Assembly: GCA_041397765.1 (NCBI GenBank)
Contig: JAWKWA010000009.1
Coordinates: 62,001 to 126,000, forward strand
Direction: 5' to 3'
DNA length: 64,000 nucleotides
DNA from: JAWKWA01 sp041397765
Lineage (GTDB): Bacteria; Pseudomonadota; Alphaproteobacteria; Rhizobiales; Hyphomicrobiaceae
Shown: in pieces, positions 7,834-16,369 of the stretch
How the letters are laid out: the number at the start of each line of letters is the position of its first letter
Numbering within the stretch: the first letter of the stretch is position 1
Program-made: the position numbers and the translations under genes
The notes under the pieces: model-generated
The model's input: the letters and a program-made list of their open reading frames with translations, nothing else
What the model was told of the DNA's origin: nothing
The model's database searches: none

Positions 7834-8940
7834 TCATTCTGTCGCTCCCTCATAGGCGGCGACGATCTTGGCGACGAGTTCGCGCCGGACCACGTCCTTC
7901 TGCGTGAAGCGGATGGTCGCGATGTCGTCGATACCGCCGAGCAGATTGATCGCCTCCGGCAGGCCCGATATCTGGCCATTGGGCAGGTCGATCTGTGTCG
8001 GATCGCCGGTCACCACCATGCGCGACCCCTCGCCAAGCCTCGTCAGGAACATCTTCATCTGCATCGAGGTGCAGTTCTGCGCCTCGTCGAGGATGACGAA
8101 GGCGTTGGCGAGGGTGCGGCCGCGCATGAAGGCGAGCGGCGCGATTTCGATGGCGCCGGTCTCCAGGCCTCGCTCGACCTTTTCGGGCGGCAGCACGTCA
8201 TAGAGCGCATCATAGAGAGGGCGCAGATAGGGGTCGACCTTCTCGCGCATGTCGCCGGGCAGGAAGCCGAGCCGCTCGCCCGCCTCGACCGCCGGTCGCG
8301 ACAGGATGATCCGGTCGATCTGCGCGCGGTCCCAGCAGGCGGCGGCGAAGGCGACCGCCAGATAGGTCTTGCCGGTGCCGGCCGGGCCGGCGGCAAAGAC
8401 GAGATCCTTCTGCTCGAGGGCGCGGATATAGGCGCTCTGCAAGGGCGTGCGGGCGGTGATGAGCTTCTTGCGGGTGCGGATCTGCGCCTTGCCCTGGGCG
8501 CCGCCGGTCCCTTCGTCGCTGCGGGCCTTCGGCTCGCTCAAGGCCTCGCCGAGGGCGTGGCGGATGGCGCCGTCGACATCGCCGGGGCGGATCGCCTCGC
8601 CGGCCGCGGCCCGGCCGTAGAGCTCCTCGAGGACATCGCGGGCGAGCTCGCAGCTCGCCTCCGGCCCGTTCAGCGTGACGACATTGCCGTGCGCGACGGC
8701 CTCGATGCCGAGGCGCTCCTCGAGCTTGGCGAGATTGGCGTCGTACTCGCCGAAAAGCTCGGCGGCCGCGCGATTGTCCTCGAAGGGAATGGTGATGCGC
8801 CGATCGGATTTCTGCGGCTTGCCGGACTTGCCGGCACCTGTGATGGCGGAGCCTCGAACCGCTGGCAAATGCTGGTCTCCCCTCGTCCGCCGCCCCCGCC
8901 CGACACATGGCCGGCTGGGCGGCACATCACGAATCGTCAC
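7834..8940 (-). CDS. phoH: PhoH-family ATPase
   Basis: PhoH-like P-loop ATPase, 368 residues. Walker A is FAAGPAGTGKTYLAVAFAAA; Walker B is AFVILDEAQNCTSMQMKMFL; the sensor-like GSRMVVTGDPTQIDLP follows. The N-terminal part (LEERLGIEAVAHGNVVTLNG) is the KH-like region of the PhoL/YbeZ subgroup, which works with YbeY, its downstream neighbour, in RNA metabolism. Start GTG 8940 gives a 45-residue Arg/Pro-rich leader that is not conserved, so the true start may be further in. Despite the name, nothing here shows direct control by phosphate. Confidence 0.94.
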   Translation of the reverse strand: MTIRDVPPSRPCVGRGRRTRGDQHLPAVRGSAITGAGKSGKPQKSDRRITIPFEDNRAAAELFGEYDANLAKLEERLGIEAVAHGNVVTLNGPEASCELARDVLEELYGRAAAGEAIRPGDVDGAIRHALGEALSEPKARSDEGTGGAQGKAQIRTRKKLITARTPLQSAYIRALEQKDLVFAAGPAGTGKTYLAVAFAAACWDRAQIDRIILSRPAVEAGERLGFLPGDMREKVDPYLRPLYDALYDVLPPEKVERGLETGAIEIAPLAFMRGRTLANAFVILDEAQNCTSMQMKMFLTRLGEGSRMVVTGDPTQIDLPNGQISGLPEAINLLGGIDDIATIRFTQKDVVRRELVAKIVAAYEGATE

Positions 8941-8964
8941 CTCGCCGCAAGCAATATTAGCGCT

Positions 8965-10512
8965 TCATGCCCCTTCCGTGACAGCCCTCAGCGAGCTGGC
9001 GGTGGCCTCGGAGATCCGCGCCTCGATCAACTGCCCGATCATGTCGGGCGTTCCCTCCAGGTGGACGACCTGCAGATAGGGGGTGCGGCCGACCAGGGCG
9101 ACACGGCCCGGCGACACGATCCCTGGCACCTTGCTCCCTGGCGCCTTGGTCCCGGACCCCTTGGGGGCCGACAGGGCCCCCGGCCCCTTGCGGTCGTCGA
9201 GGCGCTCGATCAGCACCTCGAGCGTGCGGCCGACCATGGAGCGGTTACAGGCGATCCTTTGCGCCATCAGCTCGGCATTGAGCTCCCCGAGGCGCTCGGC
9301 CTTGATGCTCTCCTCGACCTGAGCCCCGGCGGATGCGGCGGGCGTGCCGGGCCTTTCGCTATATTTGAAGCTGAACGCCTGGGGAAAGCCGATCTCGCGC
9401 ACCAGGGCCATGGTCGCGGCGAAATCCTCGTCGGTCTCGCCGGGAAAACCGACGATGATGTCGGTCGAGAGCACGATGTCGGGTCGGGCCGCACGGATGC
9501 GCGCGACCAGTGCGCGGTACTCGTCGGCCGTGTGGTGGCGGTTCATGGCCTTCAGGATGCGGTCGGAGCCCGACTGCACGGGCAGGTGCAGGAAGGGCAT
9601 GAGCTTGCCGTTGCGGCCGTGGGCGGCGATCAGCGGCTCGTCCATGTCGCGCGGATGGCTCGTCATGTAGCGCAGCCGCGCGAGCCCCTCGATTTCGCTG
9701 AGGCGCTCGATCAGATCGGCGAGAGAGACCTCCGCACCCGCCTCGCCGGCGCCGTGATAGGCGTTGACGTTCTGGCCGAGCAGGGTGATCTCGCGGACCC
9801 CGCCGGCAACGAGATTGCGCGCCTCATCGAGAATGCGGGCGAGCGGCCGGGAGATCTCGGCGCCGCGCGTGTAAGGCACGACGCAGAAGGTGCAGAACTT
9901 GTCGCACCCCTCCTGGATGGTGAGGAAGGCGGTGGGGGCCCGGCGCGGGGCGCGGGCCGGCAGGGCGTCGAATTTCTCGAAGCCCGGGAACTCGGTCTCG
10001 ACGATCTGGCGACCGGTCTGACGATGCCGACTGAGCAGCTCGGGCAGGCGGTGATAGCTCTGGGGGCCGATCACCAGATCGACGACGGGGGCACGCCGGC
10101 CGATCTCCTCGCCCTCGGCCTGGGCGACGCAGCCGGCGACGGCGATCAGCGTCTCGCGTCCTGCGGCACCGCGCTCCTTCTTCAGGCGGCGCAGCCGGCC
10201 GAGCTCGGAATAGACCTTCTCGGCCGCCTTCTCGCGGATGTGGCAGGTGTTGAGGATGACGAGATCGGCATCCTCGGGCCGGTCGGTCTCGACATAGCCC
10301 TCGCGTCCGACCGCATCGGCCATGCGCTCGCTGTCATAGACGTTCATCTGGCAGCCGAAGGTGCGGATATGGACGCGGCGGGTGTTATCCGTGCCGGGCC
10401 GGCGGGCCGGCGGCGCCTCCGCGGCGCTGCCGATAGCCCCACCTGCCGGTCCGGCCGTCGCCGGGTCCGTCCCGGCCGAGCCCGCGGCACCTTCTTTCGA
10501 CAACTCGCTCAT
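8965..10512 (-). CDS. miaB: tRNA-2-methylthio-N6-dimethylallyladenosine synthase MiaB
   Basis: MiaB is a radical-SAM enzyme that adds the 2-methylthio group to i6A37 in tRNA. N-terminal cluster cysteines are in TFGCQMNVYDSERMAD, ILNTCHIREKA and IAVAGCVAQAEG; the radical-SAM cysteines are in QEGCDKFCTFCVVPYTRG. The C-terminal TRAM domain is present but carries an extra Gly/Pro/Lys-rich stretch (about DDRKGPGALSAPKGSGTKAP onward) encoded by short imperfect repeats at 9118-9185. ATG 10512 is chosen over an upstream frame extension because it has a GGTGGGAG ribosome site and follows plsC by 25 bases. Length 515 versus about 450-475 usual. Confidence 0.96.
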   Translation of the reverse strand: MSELSKEGAAGSAGTDPATAGPAGGAIGSAAEAPPARRPGTDNTRRVHIRTFGCQMNVYDSERMADAVGREGYVETDRPEDADLVILNTCHIREKAAEKVYSELGRLRRLKKERGAAGRETLIAVAGCVAQAEGEEIGRRAPVVDLVIGPQSYHRLPELLSRHRQTGRQIVETEFPGFEKFDALPARAPRRAPTAFLTIQEGCDKFCTFCVVPYTRGAEISRPLARILDEARNLVAGGVREITLLGQNVNAYHGAGEAGAEVSLADLIERLSEIEGLARLRYMTSHPRDMDEPLIAAHGRNGKLMPFLHLPVQSGSDRILKAMNRHHTADEYRALVARIRAARPDIVLSTDIIVGFPGETDEDFAATMALVREIGFPQAFSFKYSERPGTPAASAGAQVEESIKAERLGELNAELMAQRIACNRSMVGRTLEVLIERLDDRKGPGALSAPKGSGTKAPGSKVPGIVSPGRVALVGRTPYLQVVHLEGTPDMIGQLIEARISEATASSLRAVTEGA

Positions 10513-10537
10513 CACTCCCACCGCCAAAGCGGCCTCA

Positions 10538-11455
10538 TTACTCCCGGCCCCGCGCGACGTAAAGGCCGGCCGCGGCTCCGTGGCGCTCCGGGTCGACATG
10601 GGGTGGCAGCGGCTCTTCGAGGCGCAGGAGGCGCGCGAAATCCGAGGCGATCCGGCTCTCGGCATAGCGGGCGAGCACCTTGCGGTCGGGGATGGTGTCG
10701 AGCGCGACCGGCTCACCGATGGCGATCCGCACGTCGATGGGACCCGATTTCAGCACCTCGAAGGCATGGCCCGGCACATCCATGTCGCCATACCAGGCAA
10801 AGACCGGCCGCAGCATCCGGCCGATCGGCATGCCGTGGACGTGGGTGTAGGCGATGGCGAGGGTCTGGACGAGGGGCCGATCGGGCACAGCGAGATCGGC
10901 GAGCGCCGCGGCCCGGCCGGGAGACCCCTCGGCCGCCACCATCCTGTCGCCGCGTCCGGGCACCGCCGCGCCGAGCAGTGTCGACTTGAAGGGCAGCAGC
11001 CGGTTGCCGTCGCCGGTCGTCCCCTCGGGAAAGAGGATCATGGTGTCGCCGGCGGCGAGGCGGCGGGCGATTTCGCCGGCCTGGTCTCGCGCGGCGCTGC
11101 GGCGGTCGCGGTCGACGAAGGCGGTGCGCTGGAGCCGCGCCAGCCAGCCGATGAAGGGCCAGGTGCCGACCTCGCGCTTGGCGATGAAGGAGACCGGGCC
11201 GAGCGTGCTCATCACGGGAATGTCGAGCCAGGACACGTGATTGGCAACGACGAGCAGCGGTCGGCCGGCCTGGAGCTGGCCGGTGACGCGGATGCGGATG
11301 CCGAGCAGGCGGCAGACCCGGCGGTGATACCAGGTCGGCAGGTGGCGGGCGAGCGGCGAGCCCAGGGCGATGAGCAGCGCCTGCACGGGCATCAGCGGCA
11401 GGGTCATGAGAAGGAACAGGGCGAGAATGGCCGAGCCCCGAATGCCGCGGATCAT
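10538..11455 (-). CDS. plsC: 1-acyl-sn-glycerol-3-phosphate acyltransferase (PlsC-type)
   Basis: Membrane acyltransferase of phospholipid synthesis. Family motifs: NHVSWLDIPV (the NHxxxxD catalytic motif), FIAKREVGTWPFIGWL and MILFPEGTTGDGNRLLPFKS. An N-terminal hydrophobic helix (ILALFLLMTLPLMPVQALLI) anchors it in the membrane. ATG 11455 has a strong GGGGGG-type ribosome site; a TTG at 11479 would add 8 residues. The C-terminal 60 residues after the acyltransferase core are not recognisable. It lies between fur and miaB, as in many Rhizobiales, and may form part of that transcript. Confidence 0.92.
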   Translation of the reverse strand: MIRGIRGSAILALFLLMTLPLMPVQALLIALGSPLARHLPTWYHRRVCRLLGIRIRVTGQLQAGRPLLVVANHVSWLDIPVMSTLGPVSFIAKREVGTWPFIGWLARLQRTAFVDRDRRSAARDQAGEIARRLAAGDTMILFPEGTTGDGNRLLPFKSTLLGAAVPGRGDRMVAAEGSPGRAAALADLAVPDRPLVQTLAIAYTHVHGMPIGRMLRPVFAWYGDMDVPGHAFEVLKSGPIDVRIAIGEPVALDTIPDRKVLARYAESRIASDFARLLRLEEPLPPHVDPERHGAAAGLYVARGRE

Positions 11456-11501
11456 CGAGGACCCCCCATCGGCAGACAAGACGACGCCAGCCGTGGCGGG
11501 C

Positions 11502-11942
11502 TCATTCCTTGCTGCCCTTCAACGGCACGCCATAGAGCTCGAGCCGGTGGCCGACGAGGCGGTAGCCGAGTTCGCGGGCGATGCGCTCCTGGATGCGCTC
11601 GATCTCCTCGTTGCGGAATTCGATGACCCGGCCGGTCTCGACATCGACGAGATGGTCGTGGTGGGTCGCGCCCGCCCGCTCGAAGCGGGCGCGGCCGGCA
11701 CCGAAGCTGTGGCGCTCCAGAATGCCCTTCTCCTCGAGAAGCTTGACGGTGCGGTAGACGGTCGAGAGCGAGATGCGCGGATCGACCGCGCTCGCCCGGC
11801 GATAGACCTCCTCGGCATCGGGATGGTCGCGGGCCTCGGAGAGGACGCGCGCGATGACGCGGCGCGGGCCGGTGATCCTGAGGCCTTGCTCCGTGCACAG
11901 ACGCTCGATGCGCGATGGCGCTTGCTCGCTCGATTCGGTCAT
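11502..11942 (-). CDS. fur: Fur-family metal-responsive repressor (Fur/Mur type)
   Basis: A 146-residue Fur-family regulator. The winged HTH reads RITGPRRVIARVLSEARDHP then LSTVYRTVKLLEEKGILERH; the metal-site histidines are in THHDHLVDVETGRVIEF. The two CxxC pairs of E. coli Fur are absent (HLVDVETG instead of HLICLDCG), as in the rhizobial Mur group, where the protein senses manganese rather than iron. Which metal is used here is inference. ATG 11942 (MTESSEQAPS) marks the start of similarity. A TATACA lies 12 bases upstream on the minus strand but has no good -35, so the promoter is uncertain. Confidence 0.93.
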   Translation of the reverse strand: MTESSEQAPSRIERLCTEQGLRITGPRRVIARVLSEARDHPDAEEVYRRASAVDPRISLSTVYRTVKLLEEKGILERHSFGAGRARFERAGATHHDHLVDVETGRVIEFRNEEIERIQERIARELGYRLVGHRLELYGVPLKGSKE

Positions 11943-12356
11943 CGTCCGAAGTGTATAGGGACGCAGCGGCGCTTCGGCTACAGCAGACGGCGGGGAGAGC
12001 GCCGAGGATATCGCGGGCCCGCGGCTCGCTCTGCCCCGATCGCGACCTCCCGAGGCGCGCCGATGCTGCGATGCAGCGCAAGTCCGCCTCCCGAGACCTC
12101 GCGTGACCTCGCGAACGACGGGCCGGCTCGGCGAGCAGGTCGCGGCGCGGAGCCGGCGGGCCCATCGCGGACGCGCCGTCGCAGCCATGGTCAGAGTCGC
12201 GCGAAATCTCCATTTATCTATCTTATTTCAAACGTTTAGGCTGTCACACCAGGTTCGCGAGGCTTCGCTAGAACGACCTTGGACGCGAACGGCGTCCCAT
12301 CCGGCCCTGCCTTCGGGCGAGCGGCCGATCTCTTGCAACATCCAGGGAGAGTTCTG
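11943..12356. promoter_or_regulatory. Divergent fur / pstS intergenic region with AT-rich patch and candidate Pho-box half-site
   Basis: About 410 bases without a gene separate the two start codons. Bases 12209-12240 (ctccatttatctatcttatt and following) are strikingly AT-rich against the surrounding DNA. Directly after comes CTGTCAC (12241-12247), identical to a PhoB half-site; a second half-site at the expected 11-base spacing is not convincing. CTAGAA at 12268 could be a -10 element. A PhoB-controlled pstS promoter is expected from the neighbours, so this is the best candidate region. Confidence 0.4.
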
Positions 12357-13388
12357 GTGAAAACCCGCATCTTCGCTGTGGCAGCCGTTGCCGCCGGTGT
12401 CGTCTCGGCCCCGGCCATGGCGCGCGACAACATCCAGATCGCCGGCTCCTCGACCGTTCTGCCCTACGCGCAGATCGTTGCCGAGCAGTTCGCCAAGACC
12501 TATCCGGACATGAAGGCCCCGGTCGTCGAGTCGGGCGGCTCGTCGGCCGGCCTCAAGCAGTTCTGCCAGGGCGTCGGCGAGGCGACCATCGACATCGCCA
12601 ATGCCTCGCGCAAGATCAAGGACGCCGAGGTCAAGGCCTGCGCCGATGCCGGCGTGACCGAGATCGTCGAGGTCCGCTTCGGCTACGACGGCATCGTCTT
12701 CGCCTCGGCGGCCGGCGGCCCCGACTTCGCCTTCGAGCCGAAGGACTGGTTCCTCGCGCTCGCCCCGCAGATCGTCGTCGACGGCAAGCTGGTCGACAAC
12801 CCGAACAAGAAGTGGAACCAGGTGAACCCGGCGTTCCCCGACTGGGACATCGCCGCCTACATCCCGGGCGAGAAGCACGGCACGCGTGAAGTGTTCGAGG
12901 AGAAGGTGCTGCACGCCGGCTGCAAGGCCTCGGGTGCGCTCGATGCCTTCGTCGCCTCGGGCATGGATGCCAAGGCCGCCGACAAGGCCTGCATGAAGGT
13001 CCGCAAGGACGGCGTCGCGGTCGACATCGACGGCGACTACACCGAGACGCTCGGCCGCCTGCAGTCGAACCAGACCGGCATCGGCGTGTTCGGTCTCGCC
13101 TTCTACGAGAACAACACCGACAAGCTGAAGGTCGCGACGATGTCGGGCATCACCCCGTCGGTCGAGACGATCGCCGCCGGCGAGTATCCGGTCTCCCGCC
13201 CGCTGTTCTTCTACGTCAAGAAGGCGCATATCGGCGTGGTCCCCGGCATCCAGGAGTACATGGAGTTCTTCGCCTCCGAGAAGATGATCGGCGAGGACGG
13301 CCCGCTCGCGGCCTACGGCCTCGTGCCGCTGCCGAAGGCGGAGTTCGACGCCCTCCAGGAGGTCGTGAAGGGCGACAAGACCATGTAA
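12357..13388 (+). CDS. pstS: Phosphate ABC transporter, periplasmic phosphate-binding protein PstS
   Basis: PstS captures phosphate in the periplasm for PstCAB. Start is GTG 12357 with a GGGAG ribosome site; the first residues (MKTRIFAVAAVAAGVVSAPA, cleavage after AMA) form a signal peptide. The mature protein opens IQIAGSSTVLPYAQIVAEQF, the phosphate-binding Ser/Thr segment of the family, followed by ESGGSSAGLKQFCQGVGEAT. Length 343 residues. A 9-bp hairpin lies between pstS and pstC, a common way to give more PstS than membrane components. Expression is presumably under PhoB. Confidence 0.96.
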   Translation: MKTRIFAVAAVAAGVVSAPAMARDNIQIAGSSTVLPYAQIVAEQFAKTYPDMKAPVVESGGSSAGLKQFCQGVGEATIDIANASRKIKDAEVKACADAGVTEIVEVRFGYDGIVFASAAGGPDFAFEPKDWFLALAPQIVVDGKLVDNPNKKWNQVNPAFPDWDIAAYIPGEKHGTREVFEEKVLHAGCKASGALDAFVASGMDAKAADKACMKVRKDGVAVDIDGDYTETLGRLQSNQTGIGVFGLAFYENNTDKLKVATMSGITPSVETIAAGEYPVSRPLFFYVKKAHIGVVPGIQEYMEFFASEKMIGEDGPLAAYGLVPLPKAEFDALQEVVKGDKTM

Positions 13389-13443
13389 TGGTCGCCCGCG
13401 CTTGGCCTTCGACGGGCGGCGCGGGGTCATCGACACGACAGTT

Positions 13444-13475
13444 GGGGAGCCGGGCATTCAAGGTCTCGGCTCCCC
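13444..13475 (+). terminator. Stem-loop between pstS and pstC
   Basis: GGGGAGCCG (13444-13452) pairs perfectly with CGGCTCCCC (13467-13475) around a 14-base loop. No T run follows, so it is more likely an attenuating or 3'-stabilising structure than a full terminator. This fits excess production of the binding protein over PstCAB. Confidence 0.6.
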
Positions 13476-13562
13476 GCTTGCGTGGCGCGACCGACCAGGA
13501 GCGGGGAACGCCGGCGCGGCGCGCCAGCATTCGATCCGCAGCTCGAAGCCAAGGAGTTCGAT

Positions 13563-15044
13563 GTGACGAGCGGGTATCTGCTGCTGGCGCTGATCGCCGC
13601 CTCGCTGATCGCCTATGGCATCGGCCTCGCCAGGCTGCGTGCGACGGCGGGGCGGGCGCCCGACCTCAAGGTCCATTCGCGGCCCGGCTATTACGGAGCC
13701 TTCCTCGCGCTTGCGACGGGGCTTCTGCCGATCCTCGTGACGCTCGTCTGGTCGGGCCTGTCGGGACCGGTGATCGACGGCATGATCCTCAGGAGTCTGC
13801 CGCAGGAGATCCAGGACCAGAAGCCGAGCGAGCGCACGCTCACCATGAGCATCATCGACTCGGTCGCCGAAGGGCTGCCGAGGCTCTCGCCAGACGCGCT
13901 CGGACAGATCAGGAAGGCGCGCTACGGTTTCGTGACCGCCGAGGAGGCCCGCGCCGTGCTCGCCCGTCACGGCGTCGTGCTCGGCGCCGCGCCCTCGCAG
14001 TTCGTGATCGGTGCCGCCTATGACCGGCTCGTCTATCTCGACTGGAGCCGCTGGCTCTCCACGGGGATCGCCGGAGCGCTCGCCCTCGGCGGCTTCCTTT
14101 GGGGCTATCTGCGCATCGCGCCGCGCATGCGGGCCCGCAACATCGTCGAGCAGGTCGTGACGGGGCTGCTGATCGCCGCATCGTCGGTCGCCATCCTGAC
14201 GACCGCCGGCATCGTCTTCTCGGTGTTGTTCGAGACGATCGCCTTCTTCCAGCGCGTCGCGCCCTCGACCTTCTTCTTCGGCACGGTGTGGGACCCGCGC
14301 TTCTCGGCGGCCGGCAGCGGCGGGGAGAGCGGGCAGTTCGGCCTGCTGCCGCTCGCCTGGGGCACCGTCTTCATCTCGATCATCGCGCTTCTCGTCGCCG
14401 TGCCGGTCGGCCTCTACGCCGCGATCTACATGTCGGAATATGCATCGCCGAGGCTGCGCGACGTCGCCAAGCCGCTGCTCGAGGTGCTGGCCGGCATTCC
14501 GACCATCGTCTACGGCTTCTTCGCGCTCATCACCTTCGGGCCGATGCTGCGGGATGCGGGTGCCGCGATCGGGCTCGACATCGCGGCGACGAGCGCGCTG
14601 TCGGCCGGCGTCGTCATGGGCGTGATGATCATCCCGTTCGTCTCGTCGCTCTCCGACGACATCATCTCGGCGGTGCCGCAGTCGCTGCGCGAGGGCTCGC
14701 TCGGGCTTGGCGCCACCAAGTCTGAGACGATCCGCCAGGTGGTGCTGCCGGCGGCGCTGCCGGGCATCGTCGGCGCGGTGCTGCTCGCCGCCTCGCGCGC
14801 CATCGGCGAGACCATGATCGTGGTGCTGGCGGCCGGCATTGCCGCCAATCTGACGCTCAATCCCTTCGAGCCGGTGACGACGATGACGGTCAAGATCGTC
14901 TCGCAGCTCACGGGCGACCTCGAGTTCGACAGTCCGCAGACGCTGGTCGCCTTCGCGCTCGGCCTGACGCTCTTCGTCGTCACGCTCGGCCTCAACATCC
15001 TCGCGCTCTACATCGTCAGGAAGTACCGGGAGCAGTACGAATGA
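13563..15044 (+). CDS. pstC: Phosphate ABC transporter permease PstC
   Basis: Inner-membrane permease for phosphate. GTG 13563 has a perfect AAGGAG ribosome site at 6 bases. The 493-residue protein is longer than E. coli PstC (319): the N-terminal 200 residues add two membrane segments and a periplasmic region (PGYYGAFLALATGLLPILVT), a form known in Alphaproteobacteria. The ABC permease core has ASSVAILTTAGIVFSVLFE, PVGLYAAIYMSEYASP and the EAA loop REGSLGLGATKSETIRQVVL. It overlaps pstA by 4 bases. Confidence 0.95.
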   Translation: MTSGYLLLALIAASLIAYGIGLARLRATAGRAPDLKVHSRPGYYGAFLALATGLLPILVTLVWSGLSGPVIDGMILRSLPQEIQDQKPSERTLTMSIIDSVAEGLPRLSPDALGQIRKARYGFVTAEEARAVLARHGVVLGAAPSQFVIGAAYDRLVYLDWSRWLSTGIAGALALGGFLWGYLRIAPRMRARNIVEQVVTGLLIAASSVAILTTAGIVFSVLFETIAFFQRVAPSTFFFGTVWDPRFSAAGSGGESGQFGLLPLAWGTVFISIIALLVAVPVGLYAAIYMSEYASPRLRDVAKPLLEVLAGIPTIVYGFFALITFGPMLRDAGAAIGLDIAATSALSAGVVMGVMIIPFVSSLSDDIISAVPQSLREGSLGLGATKSETIRQVVLPAALPGIVGAVLLAASRAIGETMIVVLAAGIAANLTLNPFEPVTTMTVKIVSQLTGDLEFDSPQTLVAFALGLTLFVVTLGLNILALYIVRKYREQYE

Positions 15045-16369
15045 CCGATCAGGCCATCCCTGCCGGCGATCGGGCCGGCAAACACGACGCCGTTCGGCCG
15101 ACGCTCCACGATCCGGCGCGCCTCAGGCGCCGCTATGCCGCCGAGCGGCGCTACCAGGCCTATGGCCTCGCCGCCATCCTGTTCGGCCTCGGCTTCCTCG
15201 TCTTCCTGTTCGGCTCGATCATCGGCAATGGCTGGTCGGCGTTCCTGCAGACCGGCATCAGGCTCGAGATCGCGCTCGACAAGTCCGTCATCGACCCCGC
15301 CGGCCGGGGCGAGCGGCGGACGCTGCAGACCGCCGACTACACGAAACTCGCCCGCGAGGCGCTCTATGCAAGGCTCGGCGGCCGCCCGGCCGACCGCAAA
15401 GAGCGCAATCAGATGAACGGCCTCTTGTCGGCCAATGTCGACACGCAGATCCGCGATGCCGTGCTCGCCGATCCCTCGATCATCGGCACGACACGGGTCT
15501 TCTGGGTGAACGCGCAAGGCAATGTCGATCAGCTCCTCAAGGGCCGGATCGACCGCTCGATCCCCGAGAGCCGGCGCCAGCTCTCGGACCGCCAGCTCGC
15601 CTGGATCGACGCCATGGTGGCGACGGGTGAGGTCGCCCGGCGCTTCAACTGGCCGCTGTTCACGGCCGGCGCCTCGAGCCAGCCGGAATCGGCCGGCGTC
15701 GGCGTCGCGCTGATCGGCTCCTTCTTCATGATGCTGACGGTGGTGTTGCTGGCGGTTCCGCTCGGCGCCATGGCGGCGGTCTATCTGGAAGAGTTCGCAC
15801 CGACCAACCGTTGGACCGACCTCATCGAGATCAACATCAACAATCTGGCGGCCGTCCCCTCGATCGTGTTCGGCCTGCTCGGGCTTGCCGTCTTCATCAA
15901 CTTCGCCGGTCTGCCGCGCTCGGCCTCGCTGGTCGGCGGCCTCGTGCTGACGCTGATGACGCTGCCGACCATCATCATCGCGACGCGGGCGGCGATCCGC
16001 GCCGTACCGCCCTCGATCCGCGAGGCGGCGCTCGGCGTCGGCGCCTCCAAGATGCAGACGATCACCCATCACGTGCTGCCGCTGGCGCTGCCCGGCATCA
16101 TGACCGGCACCATCATCGGTCTCGTGCAGGCGCTCGGCGAGACGGCGCCCTTGCTGATGATCGGCATGGTCGCCTTCGTCATCGATCATCCCGCGACGCC
16201 GCTCGAGCCCTCGACGGCGCTACCGGTGCAGATCTACATGTGGGCCACCTCGGCGGAGCGCGGCTTCGTCGAGCGCACGGCCGGCGCGACCATCATCCTG
16301 CTCCTGTTCCTGTTCGTCATGAACGCCGCTGCCGTGCTGCTGCGCCGGAGGTATCAGAAGAAATGGTAG
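15041..16369 (+). CDS. pstA: Phosphate ABC transporter permease PstA
   Basis: Second membrane permease of the phosphate transporter, 442 residues. The N-terminal part (RYQAYGLAAILFGLGFLVFL, then a roughly 170-residue extracytoplasmic insertion) is the DUF3333-type extension seen in alphaproteobacterial PstA. The permease core follows: GVGVALIGSFFMMLTVVLLA, AVYLEEFAPTNRWTDLIEIN and the EAA loop REAALGVGASKMQTITHHVL. ATG 15041 overlaps the pstC stop (ATGA), and its own stop overlaps the pstB start, so pstCAB are translationally coupled. Confidence 0.95.
   Translation: MTDQAIPAGDRAGKHDAVRPTLHDPARLRRRYAAERRYQAYGLAAILFGLGFLVFLFGSIIGNGWSAFLQTGIRLEIALDKSVIDPAGRGERRTLQTADYTKLAREALYARLGGRPADRKERNQMNGLLSANVDTQIRDAVLADPSIIGTTRVFWVNAQGNVDQLLKGRIDRSIPESRRQLSDRQLAWIDAMVATGEVARRFNWPLFTAGASSQPESAGVGVALIGSFFMMLTVVLLAVPLGAMAAVYLEEFAPTNRWTDLIEININNLAAVPSIVFGLLGLAVFINFAGLPRSASLVGGLVLTLMTLPTIIIATRAAIRAVPPSIREAALGVGASKMQTITHHVLPLALPGIMTGTIIGLVQALGETAPLLMIGMVAFVIDHPATPLEPSTALPVQIYMWATSAERGFVERTAGATIILLLFLFVMNAAAVLLRRRYQKKW

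Noticed and set aside
7834..8940. phoH as a member of a local phosphate regulon with pst genes
   Set aside because: It is in the fur-miaB-ybeY-corC-lnt cluster, matches the YbeZ-like subgroup linked to RNA metabolism and has no Pho box.
7243..10989. 1248-codon plus-strand open frame opposite phoH, miaB and part of plsC
   Set aside because: Antisense shadow of well-identified genes; long stop-free antisense frames are expected in such GC-rich DNA and the translation shows no family motif.
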